In this document: positions 10,562-21,794 of the stretch, in pieces
Layout of the letters: every line of letters begins with the position of its first letter
Numbering within the stretch: position 1 is the first letter of the stretch
NCBI GenBank assembly: GCA_028583605.1
Contig: CM053329.1
Location: forward strand, 5,890,001 to 5,954,000
Direction of reading: 5' to 3'
DNA from: Dastarcus helophoroides
Taxonomy: Eukaryota; Arthropoda; Insecta; Coleoptera; Bothrideridae
Length of the DNA: 64,000 nt
Program-made: the position numbers and the translations under genes
The notes under the pieces: model-generated
Database searches by the model: none
What the model was told of the DNA's origin: nothing
Seen by the model: the letters and a program-made list of their open reading frames with translations, nothing else

Positions 10562-11978
10562 CCGGGTTATCAAAAATTATCTTGGTCAAGGGTGGTGTGG
10601 AGTGTAAAACGTGTGTCTTACTTTACGTTTGAAATAATTATGTCACTGTCACACTGGCATCGTCAATAACCTACAAATTTTATACCTATTAATTTCAGTT
10701 GGAGAATAATAATGAACTACAAATTATGAAATAACGGTTTTAGTAACAACAAAAACTAAATTACAGTAATTGTTGGAAATGTCCCCAGTTTTATTCGATG
10801 CACAAGTTGACGCGCCTTCTCATGCTGTGAAAAGCGTTTTGCAGCATTTCTGGTGTTGTGGTTGCACATTGCTGAACAATTCTTTGTTGCAGTTTTTGCA
10901 AATTATTTACCGGAGTTGCGAAAATCTTGTTTTTTAAGTAAGGAAATATAAAATAGTCCATAATTGTCAAACAAGGTGATCTCGGAGGAAACTCAACTTT
11001 TGTATGCAAACCTATCAGCCGGTTATCAAAAAACTCGCGAAGGAAAAAAATATTTTCTCGTGTAGTATGTGCTGTTGCACCGTCGTGCTGGAAATAACCG
11101 TACCGAAGTTCATCATCGTTTAACTATTGCACAAATTCAGCCAAAAAGTTGTGTCTGTACCTTTCTGCGTTGACGGTGGAATCGAAAAAAATTGACCCAA
11201 TTATTCTTCTGCGAGAAACTTTTATCCAAACACCAATTTTTTGAGCATGTAGTGGCAATTCAGTAAAAACATGGGGGTTATCATTGCTCCACATTCGCAT
11301 ATTTTGAGAATTGATGTATCCCGAAAGGTGGAACCACGCTTCGTCAGAATAAGAAGTTAAGTCCAGAAAATCGTCACTCAATAAATTATTGACAAACCAA
11401 TGGCAGTAAGCAAGGCGTCTGGGATGGTCTGCGGGCAAAAGAACTTGATATGCTTGCATCTTATATGGATGCATGTTCAAGTCTTTCTTTAAAATCTTCT
11501 GACATGTTCCATAAGAAAGTCCAATTTCCTGGGAAAGACGTTTCAAAAGTTTTGCAGGCTCCTCTTCCATACGTTGATGAACGTCATTGACAACTTCTTC
11601 TGTACAAACTGTTGGTCTACCAGCACCTTTTTTTATGAGTCATACAACCAGTTTCGCCAAACACTTCAACACAATTTGTAAGGAATGCATAAAAATTGTC
11701 CGGTAATATTGTCACGTTTGGGAAGTGCTCTCGAAAATTGTCCAAACACAAACTGTATGGCCAATTTCCATTAACTAGCGCACCCGTTCGAAAATAGGCT
11801 TCAATCATGAAAATTTTGTGCTGTGTGATAAGAGGCATGATTCAAAACCGGATTAGAAAATTTCAGCACTATGACTTGACAGATTCAGACACAACAAAAC
11901 ATATTCAAAAATTTAAAGTAAGACACACGTTTTACATTCCACAACCACCCTTGACTAAGATAATTTTTGATATCCCGG
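10562..11978 (-). mobile_element. Mariner-like element copy B (DUF4817-type), TA-flanked, inverted relative to copy A
   Basis: 1.42 kb element with the same terminal inverted repeats as copy A, bordered by TA at 10560-10561 and 11979-11980. The transposase runs on the minus strand. Together with copy A it forms a large inverted repeat around 7175-10561. The two copies differ by scattered substitutions and small indels, so they are separate old insertions or a duplicated and then diverged copy. Confidence 0.9.
10765..11838 (-). pseudogene. Mariner-like transposase, copy B, with stop codons and a frameshift
   Basis: Same protein as in copy A, better preserved in the middle. The start ATG at 11836-11838 is shared with copy A. 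The N-terminal DUF4817-type region has a 6-base in-frame deletion relative to A and then a frameshift from one extra A near 11632, in the THKK block. The next open part (11124-11570) keeps the second helix-turn-helix and the first catalytic motif SYSDEAWFHLSG. A CAG-to-TAG change near 11123 stops it. Beyond that stop, in the same frame, the QHDGATAH motif and the final MDYFIF motif are readable, down to NLCIE where another stop lies. Each of the three breaks differs from those in copy A. Confidence 0.85.
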
Positions 11979-12059
11979 TATAATAGTTAACAACTTTAAA
12001 AATGCCATCTGTTTTTCATTCCAAATTTTATGTTTGACGTTATTCATAAAAACTTTCGA

Positions 12060-12412
12060 AATGTCGTCTTATCGAAATGTGGTGTTACCGGAGAATCTTC
12101 AAAATCTCTTGGACTACACCTACTAGTGATGAAAAAGTTCTCAGACAGCTAAATAAAGAACGAGAATTCCTGAACTCCATAAGAAGAAGAAAGGTTAGCT
12201 ATTTTGATCATATAACACGAGGCACCAAATACCATATTTCCCACCTGATCATTCAGGGAAAAGTTGAGGACAGAATATGGATAGGCCGCAAAAAGCTATC
12301 GTGGCTACGAAACGTCAGAAATTGGACCGGACTTGGAGTAGAGCAACTGTTCCGAGTTGCGAAAAATAGAGAACGATTGAACGAAGTTGCCATGGAGATA
12401 GCCCACCCTTGA
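12060..12412 (+). pseudogene. RTE-type retrotransposon C-terminal fragment
   Basis: About 111 codons read as the conserved C-terminal tail of an RTE/BovB-like endonuclease-reverse transcriptase: MWCYRR.FKISW, then VLRQLNKEREFLNSIRRRK, then HLIIQGKVEDRIWIGRKK and SWLRNVRNWTG. The element is 5'-truncated; no RT core is present. A short local duplication (GAAATG repeated at about 12058 and 12074) marks the 5' border. The stop at about 12410 is followed by about 145 bases of 3' UTR and an (AAT)n tail. Confidence 0.75.
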
Positions 12413-12557
12413 AGACAGGCACGGCACTGAAAGAAGACCCATGAAAAAGTTTTTAACATAAGAGCTGCAAGCATAAGATGAATCACTCCTTTCTAACAAA
12501 TATTTTTTTCCAGTTAGTACCAGAAATACATCACAATAGAAGGAAAGTTTAGAAGTT

Positions 12558-12583
12558 AATAATAATAATAATAATAATAATAT
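12558..12583 (+). repeat. (AAT)n simple repeat, 3' tail of the RTE fragment
   Basis: About eight AAT units. Simple-repeat tails are typical of RTE-clade 3' ends, and the position downstream of the C-terminal coding fragment fits that reading. Confidence 0.7.
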
Positions 12584-12642
12584 TAGTTTAAAAAATGTAC
12601 AAATAATACATATTTTTTACATTTACAGGAAAACATTTTTGT

Positions 12643-14461
12643 TTAACAAGAAACATTTATTTTAACATAGACACATAGATTTCTCTTAAAACTAGACAAA
12701 CTATTTGCATTTTTGATTTCGTTCGACAAATTATTAAATAGAGATACATCCTTATAAAATAAAGGTCTATATGTCGACTCTTTATTAACAGTACTTGTAT
12801 ATATGTTATTACGGTTACGGGTTTCATAGTTATGTACTTCGTTAACAGTTCTTATACTGTACATTAAATATTGTAACGAAATGTAAATGGTGCCTAAGAA
12901 AAGTTTCTAAAAAGGTCTAATAAAAGGGAAAACGACCGCGATAGCGAAGCAAACGGCAGATAAGCGTTCTCGAAATTTCGGCAAACGATAAGTCTTATCT
13001 GCCGGATTGTTCTAGAACCTGGATGCCAAAACTATATAAGGCAGTCAGCTTTTCCTCGAGTCAGTCAGTTAGAGTCAGTGTAATTAGTAAGTTAGTAGAA
13101 GTCAATAATAAGTGAGTTAATTGTTCAATTGTGGTGATCCATGTTTAGTTTAGTAATAAAGTGGGTATTATTTTTAATTCACGTGTGAATCAATTCGAAC
13201 CAATAAAGCACGTAACAATATTTTGGCAACAAACCTTTAATGATTTTATAATTAAATATCACAGTTTAATAAAACAAATATCGCTGTACAGACAGTGAGC
13301 CTAGACAATCAAGCATCAGATCGATTGGTGTATAAATGTTACATTTCAATATTGCTCTATGACATTTATTTTGCAGTATCTGCAGTTGTTTTAAATGGTA
13401 TTTTTTAGCAGAGAACAAGATACTTGCGCAGTAATGAAAATAGGGTCGAATCAAAGTATTAAACATTTTAAGGCGGTTAATAAGATTTAAATTTTTACAT
13501 ATTCTGATAAAGTAGGTATTTAACTTAACCATTTATTTGTAACACAGTATTGTTAAGGTGTTTTTTAAAGTTTAAGTCATTGTCAATGGTTACTCCTAAA
13601 TAGTTTATCTAATTGACAAACTCCAAAGTTTCCCCATTTAACTTTACTTTATCCGCAATCGCGTTATACCTCCCCATTAACATCACTTGCGACTTATTCA
13701 CGTTTATTACCAGTACATTAGCTCTTCACCAAAACTGCATTAATGCGAGTTACCGCTCTTGGCAAGTCTGATTCTTCAACTGATATGAGTGTATCGTCCG
13801 CAAATAGGTTAAGGAAGCAGTCGTCACCTGTGCACTGATCGATGTCATTAATGTACAAAATAAACAACAGTGGGCCTTATAAGCTCCCCTGCGGTACACC
13901 TAAGTTGTTAGCTGCACTTGTCGAAACATAATTATTAATCCGAGTAACCTGAGATCTGGATGTTAGATAACTGCTAAACCACTGGAGTGTGGGATCGCCA
14001 AAATCGATAAGTCGCAGTTTTTCAAGAAGGAGTTTTCTGTTAATAGTTTCAAAAGCACTGCATAAATCCAAGGAATACAGTTAAAACTAAGTGGCGAGAG
14101 TTGTCTAACCATTTCTTCCATCTGGAGACGATTAGCTGCAGTGCACTTTCACAAGAGTGCCTTGTCGAAATCCTGATTGATTTGGAATGAGAACATTACT
14201 ATTTTTAATAAATTGCAACATCTGATTATACACAATTCTTTCCAACACCTTTTTTAAGTACGGTAGGAAATTAATTAGTCTATAATTAGATGGATCATCG
14301 GAATTGGTAACTTTTGGTATTGGCGTAATGACAGATTCTTTCCATTTCTTCGGAAAAACGTTTGAGATAATAGATTTTTTGATAATTTCAGTAATTTTGA
14401 GCAAAAAATTACCCATTGAAATAATGTTATTATTAATTGAGTTGGCACAATATGTGGACAC
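12643..14461 (-). pseudogene. CR1/Jockey-like reverse transcriptase, degraded and split by a solo LTR
   Basis: Minus-strand remains of a non-LTR reverse transcriptase. From the N-terminal side: VFPKKWKESVITPIPK and PNQSGFRQG (14132-14461), a shifted stretch with a SCESALQL-type block, MDLCSAFETINR with the first palm aspartate and NLGVPQGSL (13877-14071), the palm motif FADDT at 13790-13804, LNLINRLKMFNTLIRPYFHY (13266-13532), and the C-terminal block ending SSFKRNLCVYVK (12643-12864). Several stops and frameshifts separate the pieces. The block between 12872 and 13217 is an LTR inserted into the reading frame: removing it and one copy of the 4-bp duplication leaves an open frame across the junction. 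No endonuclease domain is visible beyond 14461. Confidence 0.8.
12872..13217 (+). mobile_element. Solo LTR (TG...CA) with ATAT target duplication
   Basis: 346-bp block starting TGTAACGAAATG and ending CACGTAACA, flanked on both sides by ATAT (12868-12871 and 13218-13221). It contains a TATA box (CTATATAAGG near 13031), a CAGTCAGTTAGAGTCAGT-type initiator region about 30 bases further on, and AATAAA words near 13159 and 13202. This is the anatomy of an LTR of a Ty3/Gypsy-like (or BEL-like) element, reading on the plus strand. No internal coding region or second LTR is nearby, so it is a solo LTR, probably left by recombination between two LTRs. It is younger than the RT it interrupts. Confidence 0.8.
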
Positions 14462-14900
14462 TGCAACCGAACCAGTATATTTTAATTAGCTTAATTTTGG
14501 GTGACGTGGGCTTCACATTTTCTTATGTCGGAAGCCTAGTAAATTTAAACAGGAATATCAATAATTGTTTGTTTGCGGATAACATGCCTCCTTAAGAAAG
14601 CGAAATAAATACAAACAGTGTATAAAGCGAGGCGAACGCTTATATGTAGTTAAAGTATTTTAGTAAAAGAGAAAGAAATTCTTTTCAGCCTTGAACAAAG
14701 ACGAAAACGCATTAACTCTTTATTATAATTACTGACACATTCAATTAGATTTTCTGCTGACATGAGCTATATTGGAGTTAATTTCAAATTAAAATTTTCG
14801 CCTTTGAACATCATATTTTGATTTGATAATGGCGCTTAGGTGGTTATTTCAAGAAATTATAATCAATATGAAGGATTTTACCGTCCATGAGAATTACTCG
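14462..14900. other. Spacer between two RT fragments
   Basis: No recognisable coding motif. The sequence may be decayed parts of either retrotransposon. Confidence 0.35.
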
Positions 14901-15370
14901 AAAACTTTTTCTAAGGGAAACCAACAATCTTGGTTTTTGATATATTGATATCAGCCTGATATTTTCTTCTCTATTCAAGAACGATTTCTAGGTCATCATT
15001 GATTATCTGTATCTTTTGTTTTCTTAGCGTATCTAAAAGGGCAAAATATAGTAGACTGAGAAAAAAATAACGTTATCTTGCTATCATTTGCATAGATACA
15101 TATCAGATTGGAAGCTGACGCTAAGAAATCATTTATGTGTAATAAAAAGAGAAGACGATGCAAATGTTTCAGATAAGATGCTCTTAACAATAATCTAAAG
15201 AGATCCATCATTTAGGAAATCGGATTTTAATGATGACAGAGACCCAATAGAAGACCATAAGATGTTAATTTGGCTATAAGAGGCAGGTCGTTGAAAGCCT
15301 TTGAGATATCCAAAGTTACAATTCGAGTTTCGCCATATTTCTCTATTGGTGCATTTCAGACATATCGATC
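14900..15370 (-). pseudogene. Second non-LTR reverse transcriptase fragment
   Basis: Minus-strand remains of the central RT palm. A block reading GETRIVTLDISKAFNDLP is followed by the codons for LTSYGLLLG. After a frameshift comes LLFLLHINDFLASASN with a damaged catalytic motif (YANDSK in place of the usual FADDS), then a further stretch like NDDLE ... NISKTK. The family resembles insect RTs of the form LFLLYINDLL...SFADDSTL. Nucleotide words (AAATTAACATCTTATGG and CGGGTCTCTGT/TGGGTCTCTGT) are shared with the fragment at 32580-33570, so the two come from the same family. Confidence 0.65.
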
Positions 15371-16080
15371 GGTGTTATTAAAATCTCATAGAATAACTTA
15401 TGTACTCCATTTATTGTATTAATCTATAAAATACCAATCTTTGTGTAATGAATTTTAGTTTGTGTATTTAAAAAAACTATCAAATGTCCTTATCGAATTC
15501 TGATGCACACTGATTTTGAAGCAAAGGCAGATGATATTCAATGGTGAATAATTAATTTTGTTCAAGTTTGTGGTTTGCTTTTGGATGTAAAAATAGTTGG
15601 CGTGTATTTTGTCTACAAATGTGATGTCACTCAAAAATTAGGTATCTCTGCAAAGCAGTTTCAGTTAATATCTAGATGACACGTCATGTTTTGTCTGATG
15701 ATAGAGAAACATGTCTAAACTAAGTCACAATAACTTTTTTCGTAAATTGATATAAAACAATACAGGTATTAAGAAAAAAAATCACACAAAAACGATTTTG
15801 CAGTAACATTTTCGTGTGGTTGACTATTTTAGTTCTCTTTGCTTCCCCCGTCGGCTTTAATTTAGCCTATAACTAGCCATTTTGTCGTGAAGTTGGAAAT
15901 AATTTTAATCTATAGTCCAGCAAACGACTTCTTGGTTGAAATTATTACTTGCGACCAGGAAGAGCTTAGAAAGAACATTTTAGCACATACAACTTTTTAC
16001 ATCAACCTGTTATATTTAGTTATTTTTTTATTAAGCCATAGTAACCGTAAGATATGTATTGAAAGTGATACCAATTTATA
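15371..16080. other. Intergenic stretch, no gene recognised
   Basis: AT-rich, without recognisable coding or transposon ends. Short open frames at 15887-16081 and 16059-16286 show only a faint resemblance to each other and no known motif. Confidence 0.35.
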
Positions 16081-16084
16081 GATT

Positions 16085-16185
16085 GGTAGCACGACAATTC
16101 CTCGCAGACAATTTAGCGAACGATAATTCCCCGCGCGACAATTTAGCGCATGCAACAATTCCGTACGAGTTACAATTCCTCGCTT
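16085..16185 (+). repeat. 15-bp tandem repeat cluster with ACAATT core
   Basis: Six successive units of about 15 bp, each of the form GC..GACAATTYNNC (for example GCGCGACAATTTAGC). The cluster is richer in GC than its surroundings. The units differ at several positions, so the array is old. No gene reads through it convincingly. Confidence 0.5.
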
Positions 16186-16285
16186 GTAAACATTTAATTG
16201 AATATTTATCTTTTATCTCTACAAGGGACAGTTTTAGAAGTATAAATAATATATGTTTAAGTTGTACCAAGTTGGAAGTGACTTA

Positions 16286-16830
16286 ACAATAATACGTATT
16301 GAAGTAAAGTAATTTTTTTTTATCGCATGGAAGCGGAGGGAAAACAATTTGAACTTTTAATAAAATAACTACTTTTATTCATTGATAATTATTTTATTTT
16401 TTAAATGATGATTGTATTGTGACATTGAAACCCAAATTTAAAAAGTCACACGTCATTGTGGGCACAATTGAAAAAGTTTTAAAAATTTAAGGGTATTTTA
16501 TTCTTCTGCCTAAGAAATAGGTTCCAAGACAACAAAACTTAAGCCATTATATGCCCCCCTGGAAAAAAATCGACCTTGCTCAGGTTTTTCTTTGTTTAAA
16601 TTTGCAAATATAAAATATGAATTACTCCTGATTTATATTTATTTGTTGTAATAATAGTCAGGTAATTGGAGCTTTGCATTACGTGTATGGATCAATTATT
16701 TAATTTTCTTATTTTCAAAATATTGTTGCCCATTATATTCAATAAAATAAATACAAAATAAGGCTTTTTTGAAATTATAAGATTTGTATTTCAATTTTTG
16801 AAGATAACCAAGGACCAGTCTGTTCTACTA
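16286..16830. other. Intergenic stretch with a 40-bp word shared with the Penelope region
   Basis: No gene. At about 16783-16822 there is a 40-bp block (beginning AAGATTTGTATTTCAATT and ending AAGGACCAGT) that recurs at about 28602-28642 next to the Penelope-like element, so it is probably a detached end of that family. Confidence 0.5.
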
Positions 16831-17690
16831 AAATTATAATTCCTCAAAACTTATTACCTGTAAGCATTCTTTATCTAATTCAAGTTGGACGTACCTTTTG
16901 CGTGCACGCGCATCGCACTTGCACAGCACATGTTCTGCAGTCTCCGCAGTTTATGCACAAAAGCGATATAGGTCTGTTTCATCTCGACCCATTTTCTTGA
17001 GGTGGTATTTCAATTTGGATTTACTGAGTTCTAAGTAAACCTTTGTCTTTTCAAGCGTGCCAGATATGAATCTTTTCGCCTGTCGCAGTCTTGGATATGA
17101 TCGCCAGTAGGAAATACTTGACTTTCCTTCCAATTTTTTGACCTCATTGTTGATTTGACTTTTAGAAAAATCAAAAGCCGGTTCAGGTTCAAGAAATTAC
17201 GATGCAGATCCTTCTCTAGCAAGTTGGTCCGCAGCTTCATTCCCTTGTATTCCTTTGTGGCCTGGCATCCACTTAAGGTTGATTATATTGTGCTTAGCCA
17301 GATGCTTTAGAGTTTGTTGACAGTCCCAAACTAGTTTCGATATGATAATGCAGCTGCTGAGAGCCTTTACTGCTTGCAGATCTTTGTTCCTTTCAACATG
17401 TATTTCAGTTTGAAAGACAGATGACTCTTTTCCCAAGGCTTTAGAGAACCTATAGTTAGGGCCATAAATTCCCACTCCAGTCCCAGGTACTGTTTTTGAT
17501 CCATGTGTAAACCAGCTGGATAATATATGTTTTTCTTCAGGTACTGATTGAGCGCCAGTGTGGCTATCTAAGTCCACTTCACAGGAATGATCAAATTTGT
17601 ACCTGGGTTGCGCATAATCAACCAGCGCGACTGCTAATCCTACATCACACACCAAAAGAAGTTTGATCGCTCTCGTCACTAGTAGCGTTG
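16830..17690 (-). pseudogene. Non-LTR retrotransposon RNase H domain and C-terminus
   Basis: The open frame at 17197-17679 holds an RNase H fold as found in I/Jockey-superfamily ORF2 proteins: SSWFTHGSK (the usual catalytic aspartate of FTDGSK is His here), GTGVGIYG, SVFQTEI with the catalytic glutamate, and WMPGHKGIQGNEAADQLAREG with the final aspartate. The usual SDSQAAL motif is degraded to NKDLQAV. A stop follows, then in the shifted frame (16951-17133) comes the tail YPRLRQAKRFISG, LSKSKLKYHLKKMGRDETD and RFC. Across another stop a TAETAEHVLC block completes the C-terminal zinc-binding-like region. The lost aspartates and stops make it a dead copy. No RT is attached upstream. Confidence 0.75.
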
Positions 17691-17773
17691 CCTTTTAAAG
17701 TGACAATTATAACCAAATAAGTTTCGTTTTTCGTACTATTGAATTACAATACAAGTGGCTTGAAGAATTCATC

Positions 17774-18200
17774 ATGCAAGAGAAGTCGTCTTATAATTCT
17801 ACACAAAGAGAACAGGAGAAATTGGTTGAAGATGGTCTCTTGTGCTCCGTCTCAAAGATAACTGGAGATTATCAGGAAGAAATTTGTTATGAAGTAAACA
17901 TACTTAAAGCTGAACTTCTGGGTCTTGTTCATGAGACTAATATTATTCCAAGCAATGTGACTGATGAGATGGCAAAGGAACATTACATTACTATTTTGCG
18001 ATTGCCTCCCTGTTATTGTGAATTTAATGCCATCGAATTATAAAGGGGGCCAATAAAAGCCTAAGTGTTAAGAAATAACACAATCTGTAAACTAAAAGAC
18101 CTACCGTCGAAACTTTCAATAAGTCGTAATGGTCGTAAGTGATGTTACTGCCAATCACTGGAAAAATGCAATATACATTATATGTCATGTAGGGTTCTTT
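17774..18200 (+). pseudogene. DDE transposase C-terminal fragment
   Basis: Open frame 17774-18043 ends in ILRLPPCYCEFNAIEL, a slightly worn form of the LPPYHCELNPIEL block that carries the third catalytic acidic residue in a group of insect DDE-superfamily transposases. The preceding ILKAELLGLVHETN also fits. A TAA directly follows the IEL block. After shifts the downstream sequence still reads NTICKLKDL and SDVTANHWKNAIYIICHV, matching the family's C-terminal block of VT...W..C..H. The N-terminal DNA-binding domain and the first two catalytic residues are absent. I am sure of the superfamily, not of the exact family. Confidence 0.65.
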
Positions 18201-19211
18201 TGATACAGATTTGTATATATTTTCTATTTTTATAATATTTTTACTATGACACTGGTTGCATTAAATAAAGAAGAATTTTAATTTAATGATTTATTAATTT
18301 TTTTTATAATTCTATTCAACTTTATTTTCTATGATTTTTTTTACATATTTTATCATTATTTTTTAATATCGTGTGAACCTGTCTTTTTTGAGGGGGAGAG
18401 GCCGAATTATATCTGTTGGATAAACATAGTATAGTATGATTTACTAAGAGATCCAAATACATTTTCCGGGCAGAATAATTGGTGAGAAAAAACAACAATA
18501 CAATTACCTATATTATTTACAGTCGTCAAAAACATCCATCTACATTTGAGCGTATTGTTTATGTGAATTTTTTGAAATACTATGGTGTTAGAATAAGTGT
18601 TGAGAGCACCGTTTACGGAAAAGTGATACACGTCTCAAAAGTAATGATGCATGTAAGGTTTGTTAATAACTTCTTTGTTAATAATTCTAAAACATAATGT
18701 AATGATTGATAATACTGGACCAGATTTATATGATTTAAGGCAGTCATATATCGTATTTAATATTTACTTGGGTAAATAATTTCAAAACCAGTTATTAATC
18801 ATTTGGAAGGAAAACGAATTAGGGTATAAATAAAATATTAATTCCAGGGAGTACTAAATTGAAATATATTCACTAGAAATTATAAATAAAATATTTAAAA
18901 ACAATTTAAGATAAATTATGTAACAGTCTATATTTTAACTTATATACAAGTATTATCTATGATTGGTAAATTGAACAACAAATAGAGTTTGGCCTATGTT
19001 ACAATGTATGTATACAAATAATATACATGCTCTTATTTGGGCTATATTGACAGGAATGATTTCCATAAGTCTATCGCAATTATGGCACTCTTTGCGAAAC
19101 AAAAGAATATACACTACAGCCGATATGCAGTCTGTGACTGGTGAAAAATAAATAATACACTAAGCGTTAAAGTCATTGTCAGATTCCTTTGGTAAAGGTA
19201 CAACACAAGTT
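18201..19211. other. Downstream region of the Spätzle gene, probable 3' UTR at its right edge
   Basis: No other gene. The minus-strand Spätzle message must continue leftward from 19212, but I cannot point to a certain poly(A) site. Candidate minus-strand signals (ATTAAA near 18758 and AATAAA near 18288) are common words in this AT-rich DNA. Confidence 0.35.
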
Positions 19212-19728
19212 TTATCTTTCGCCTTCATGTCTGTACTGTTTATGCCTCGATTTATTTCGTTTTTGTTTCGCATGAGGCGTCACTACACAACTACACCCAC
19301 TTCGAATACGTATATAGTCCAAAGTCCACGTAGCTCCACCACCAGGAAAACTCGGAAAATTCCTCTCTTTCTGATGATGATGTCTTCCGGGATCTTTTAC
19401 AATCGCGTAGGTGTAACTATATTTTTGAACACACCTAGAGTTGTTGTGCAGTTTCTTGTCCATGAACCTGCAAGGTTTATCCAGTATGTCGTTGTGGCAG
19501 GACAACTCGTAGAATCGCTGGCGATTGTTGCCGTCCCTATACAATTCCACATACTGGTCTTCTTGGTTTTTCCCGCCCTCCGGTTCAATCATTTCGAGGA
19601 CTGAGGGGCAGCAGTCGACCGCCGTACGGTTTTTGATTTCTTGCTTTAGAAGAAATTGGTTTTCACGCGGACTCAACAGCTTGCCTGGTTTGTCAAGTCG
19701 ATACTCGTGCCTGTAGAACGACTCGGCC
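19212..19728 (-). CDS. spz3: Spätzle-family cystine-knot ligand, exon 3 (last coding exon)
   Basis: Encodes residues 49-220 of the predicted precursor, the whole cystine-knot domain. Visible landmarks: DCCPSVLEMIEPEGG (Cys88, Cys89), YVELYRDGNNRQRFYELSC (Cys126), KPCRF (Cys135), SRCVQKYSYTYAIV (Cys148), and LDYIRIRSGCSC (Cys194, Cys196). This cysteine order and the closing GCSC are the Spätzle/neurotrophin pattern; such ligands are secreted dimers that bind Toll receptors (family knowledge). Of the Spätzle paralogues the spacing and the long loop before LDYIRIRSGCSC look most like Spätzle 3; that assignment is from memory and tentative. The tail is basic (RNKSRHKQYRHEGER). The exon starts after a strong acceptor (TTTTTGTTTTTTAG, AG at 19729-19730) and its first base completes a Trp codon from exon 2. 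The ATG lying inside the intron is not used. Confidence 0.85.
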
Positions 19729-20314
19729 CTAAAAAACAAAAATGATTGAGAGCTTGGAAAAAATTATCAAATAATACATAATAAAAATACACAAAAACTT
19801 AAAATACATTAAAAAATATTTCTTGCAAAGAATAAATAGAACACTTTAAATACAGGTTAAGTCAATATGTTTAAACAATTATTACAAAACAAAAAGCAGG
19901 AGTTATAATTCCAAGAAGTAAAGGCTTATAAGTGTAGTTAGTTTAGCGCCAGCTGCTACCATCAGGGTCATATGTTTGATTCTTATTTCTGGCTGGGTAA
20001 TAGTATTTATTTAAAAATCAATATAAATTTTACCTTGTCTTGGAAATGTGGAATTGTCTTAGAGCATGCAGTCAAGAAAAGTCAGAACAGTCAAACAACA
20101 AAGGCTTAAAACATTAATGCGGTCATAGTTAAATAGACGACAACAAACGAATTAAAAAAAATTATATTTAAATTTAATTACGTTTGGAATCGTTTTATAT
20201 GTTAAAAAATGTAAATTTAATTACAATTATTCTTTGAATATAAAAATACTAGATTGATGGTACGAATTATTTAAAGAAGTTAAAAGTACCTCACTAAAAA
20301 ATTATAATGCTTAC
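19729..20314 (-). other. Spätzle intron 2 (586 bp)
   Basis: Bounded by GTAAGC at the donor (20309-20314 on the plus strand) and TTTTTTAG at the acceptor. It splits a Trp codon after its second base. Interior is AT-rich with no other feature seen. Confidence 0.85.
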
Positions 20315-20424
20315 CAGCCCTCGTGGTGCCTTCTCGGACTTCGTTTCACTCTAGAATTAAACAGCGTGTAATTAAAAAGTTCTTGACAATCAATTTGATG
20401 TAATACAGCGGCCAAACCAAGCAC
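20315..20424 (-). CDS. spz3: Spätzle-family ligand, exon 2 (signal peptide end and propeptide)
   Basis: A 110-base exon with consensus borders: acceptor TATTGTTTCAG and donor G|GTAAGC. It is absent from simple open-frame lists because it is short. In phase with exon 3 it encodes VLGLAAVLHQIDCQELFNYT..., that is, the second half of the signal peptide hydrophobic core, a likely signal cleavage region near Cys25, an N-glycosylation sequon (Asn30), and RVKR at residues 37-40, a furin-type processing site. It ends HHEG plus two bases of Trp49. Together with exon 3 it gives a continuous frame, which strongly supports both splice junctions. Confidence 0.85.
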
Positions 20425-21794
20425 CTGAAACAATACGTCTTATGTAAAATTTAATCTATTGCTGTCTGTTAAGTAAAAGTAAGCAAAATATATTTCAATT
20501 AGAAGTAAATTTTGGAAACAAGATATTTTATGTTAAATTAACCAATATACGGGATTGGTGTAAAATGATACCGGATCTTCCTTTCTTCAATTTTTATATA
20601 TAATACTGTAAAATACTTGTTATCTTATATTTTTTAAACCTTAATCAATTCAAATTTTCAATACAAAATCAACGTTAAGCATTAAAATTAATCGTAAAAA
20701 CATACATAATTTATTATATCAAGAGTTTCGTTTGAATTTAATGTCTTCCGTTTTTGGTGAGATCTAACAAGATCAAAACCTCTCTGATTCCATTAATTGT
20801 TTAAATCTATGCATTATCATAGACTATGGACATTGCCTCCAGAGGGATCGTTTCTGCTAAACATCAGTGGGTCAACTGTTGGTAGTTCGGTTACCTAAAA
20901 TTTACCTCACATGTTTAAGGGACAACATTAGTGCAGTCAAAGTCTGTTCTTGTTGCATCTCTTCAACCATAACATGCACAACAAATGCAGCTTTAATTTT
21001 TAATTTGACAAAATTAATATTTTTAGATGAGGTTGATGTTCAATTGGCTCACTCTGCTATTAATTTTAAGCTAGGCCTGATTAACCATTTAATTTTTGCA
21101 TTTTATAATTACTGATTTCGTGATTACCGATGAAAAAGCATGAAAAATCTTATTCTTATCAGACAATTTCCTTCTTTTTCCTTTTATTTATTATTTGTAG
21201 CAGCAAATGTTAGTATGTGTTTTTTTACACGTAGGAGACCTTATCTATTATTAATAGTTTTGCATTCTTGAAGCAGCTAATCAAAGGCATAAAAATTAAT
21301 GCCAAAACAATGACATGGGTCCATTAAACCAGTTTATACCTTCAGCCGTTCAAATACCACGAATCGGAATCGGCATGAGCAAAACCCGCTCTATTAGAGC
21401 GTATCAAATATCATTAAGGTGTAGCTTAGAAAACAAGCTACAAAACAAATGCCACAAATATGGCGATAAAAGATAAGATCACACAAACAAGTGCATTATT
21501 AAGACCTGAGTTGGATTCTAACATATTAATCTTGCAGCAAAATAGCGTTTAATAATTAAGGTAAGAGTATTATCTTTGACACGATCGATCATTTATAATA
21601 CACTCAATCGGACCGCCTCGCCTATGGCTACTTTTTTACAATTTTTCACACGTCATTTAGTATTTAGATCTTTAAATCACTTCATCCGGATTTGGTTATG
21701 AGGGCTAGTGCATTAGTCATGACAAGATGATTTATTTTGAAACACACCTAGTTTGCCAAAAAAGTCTGGATGTTAGGAGTCATATTGGAAATTA

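Noticed and set aside
19176..19604. 142-codon plus-strand open frame
   Set aside because: Antisense of the Spätzle knot exon, which has conserved cysteines and matching splice sites on the minus strand.
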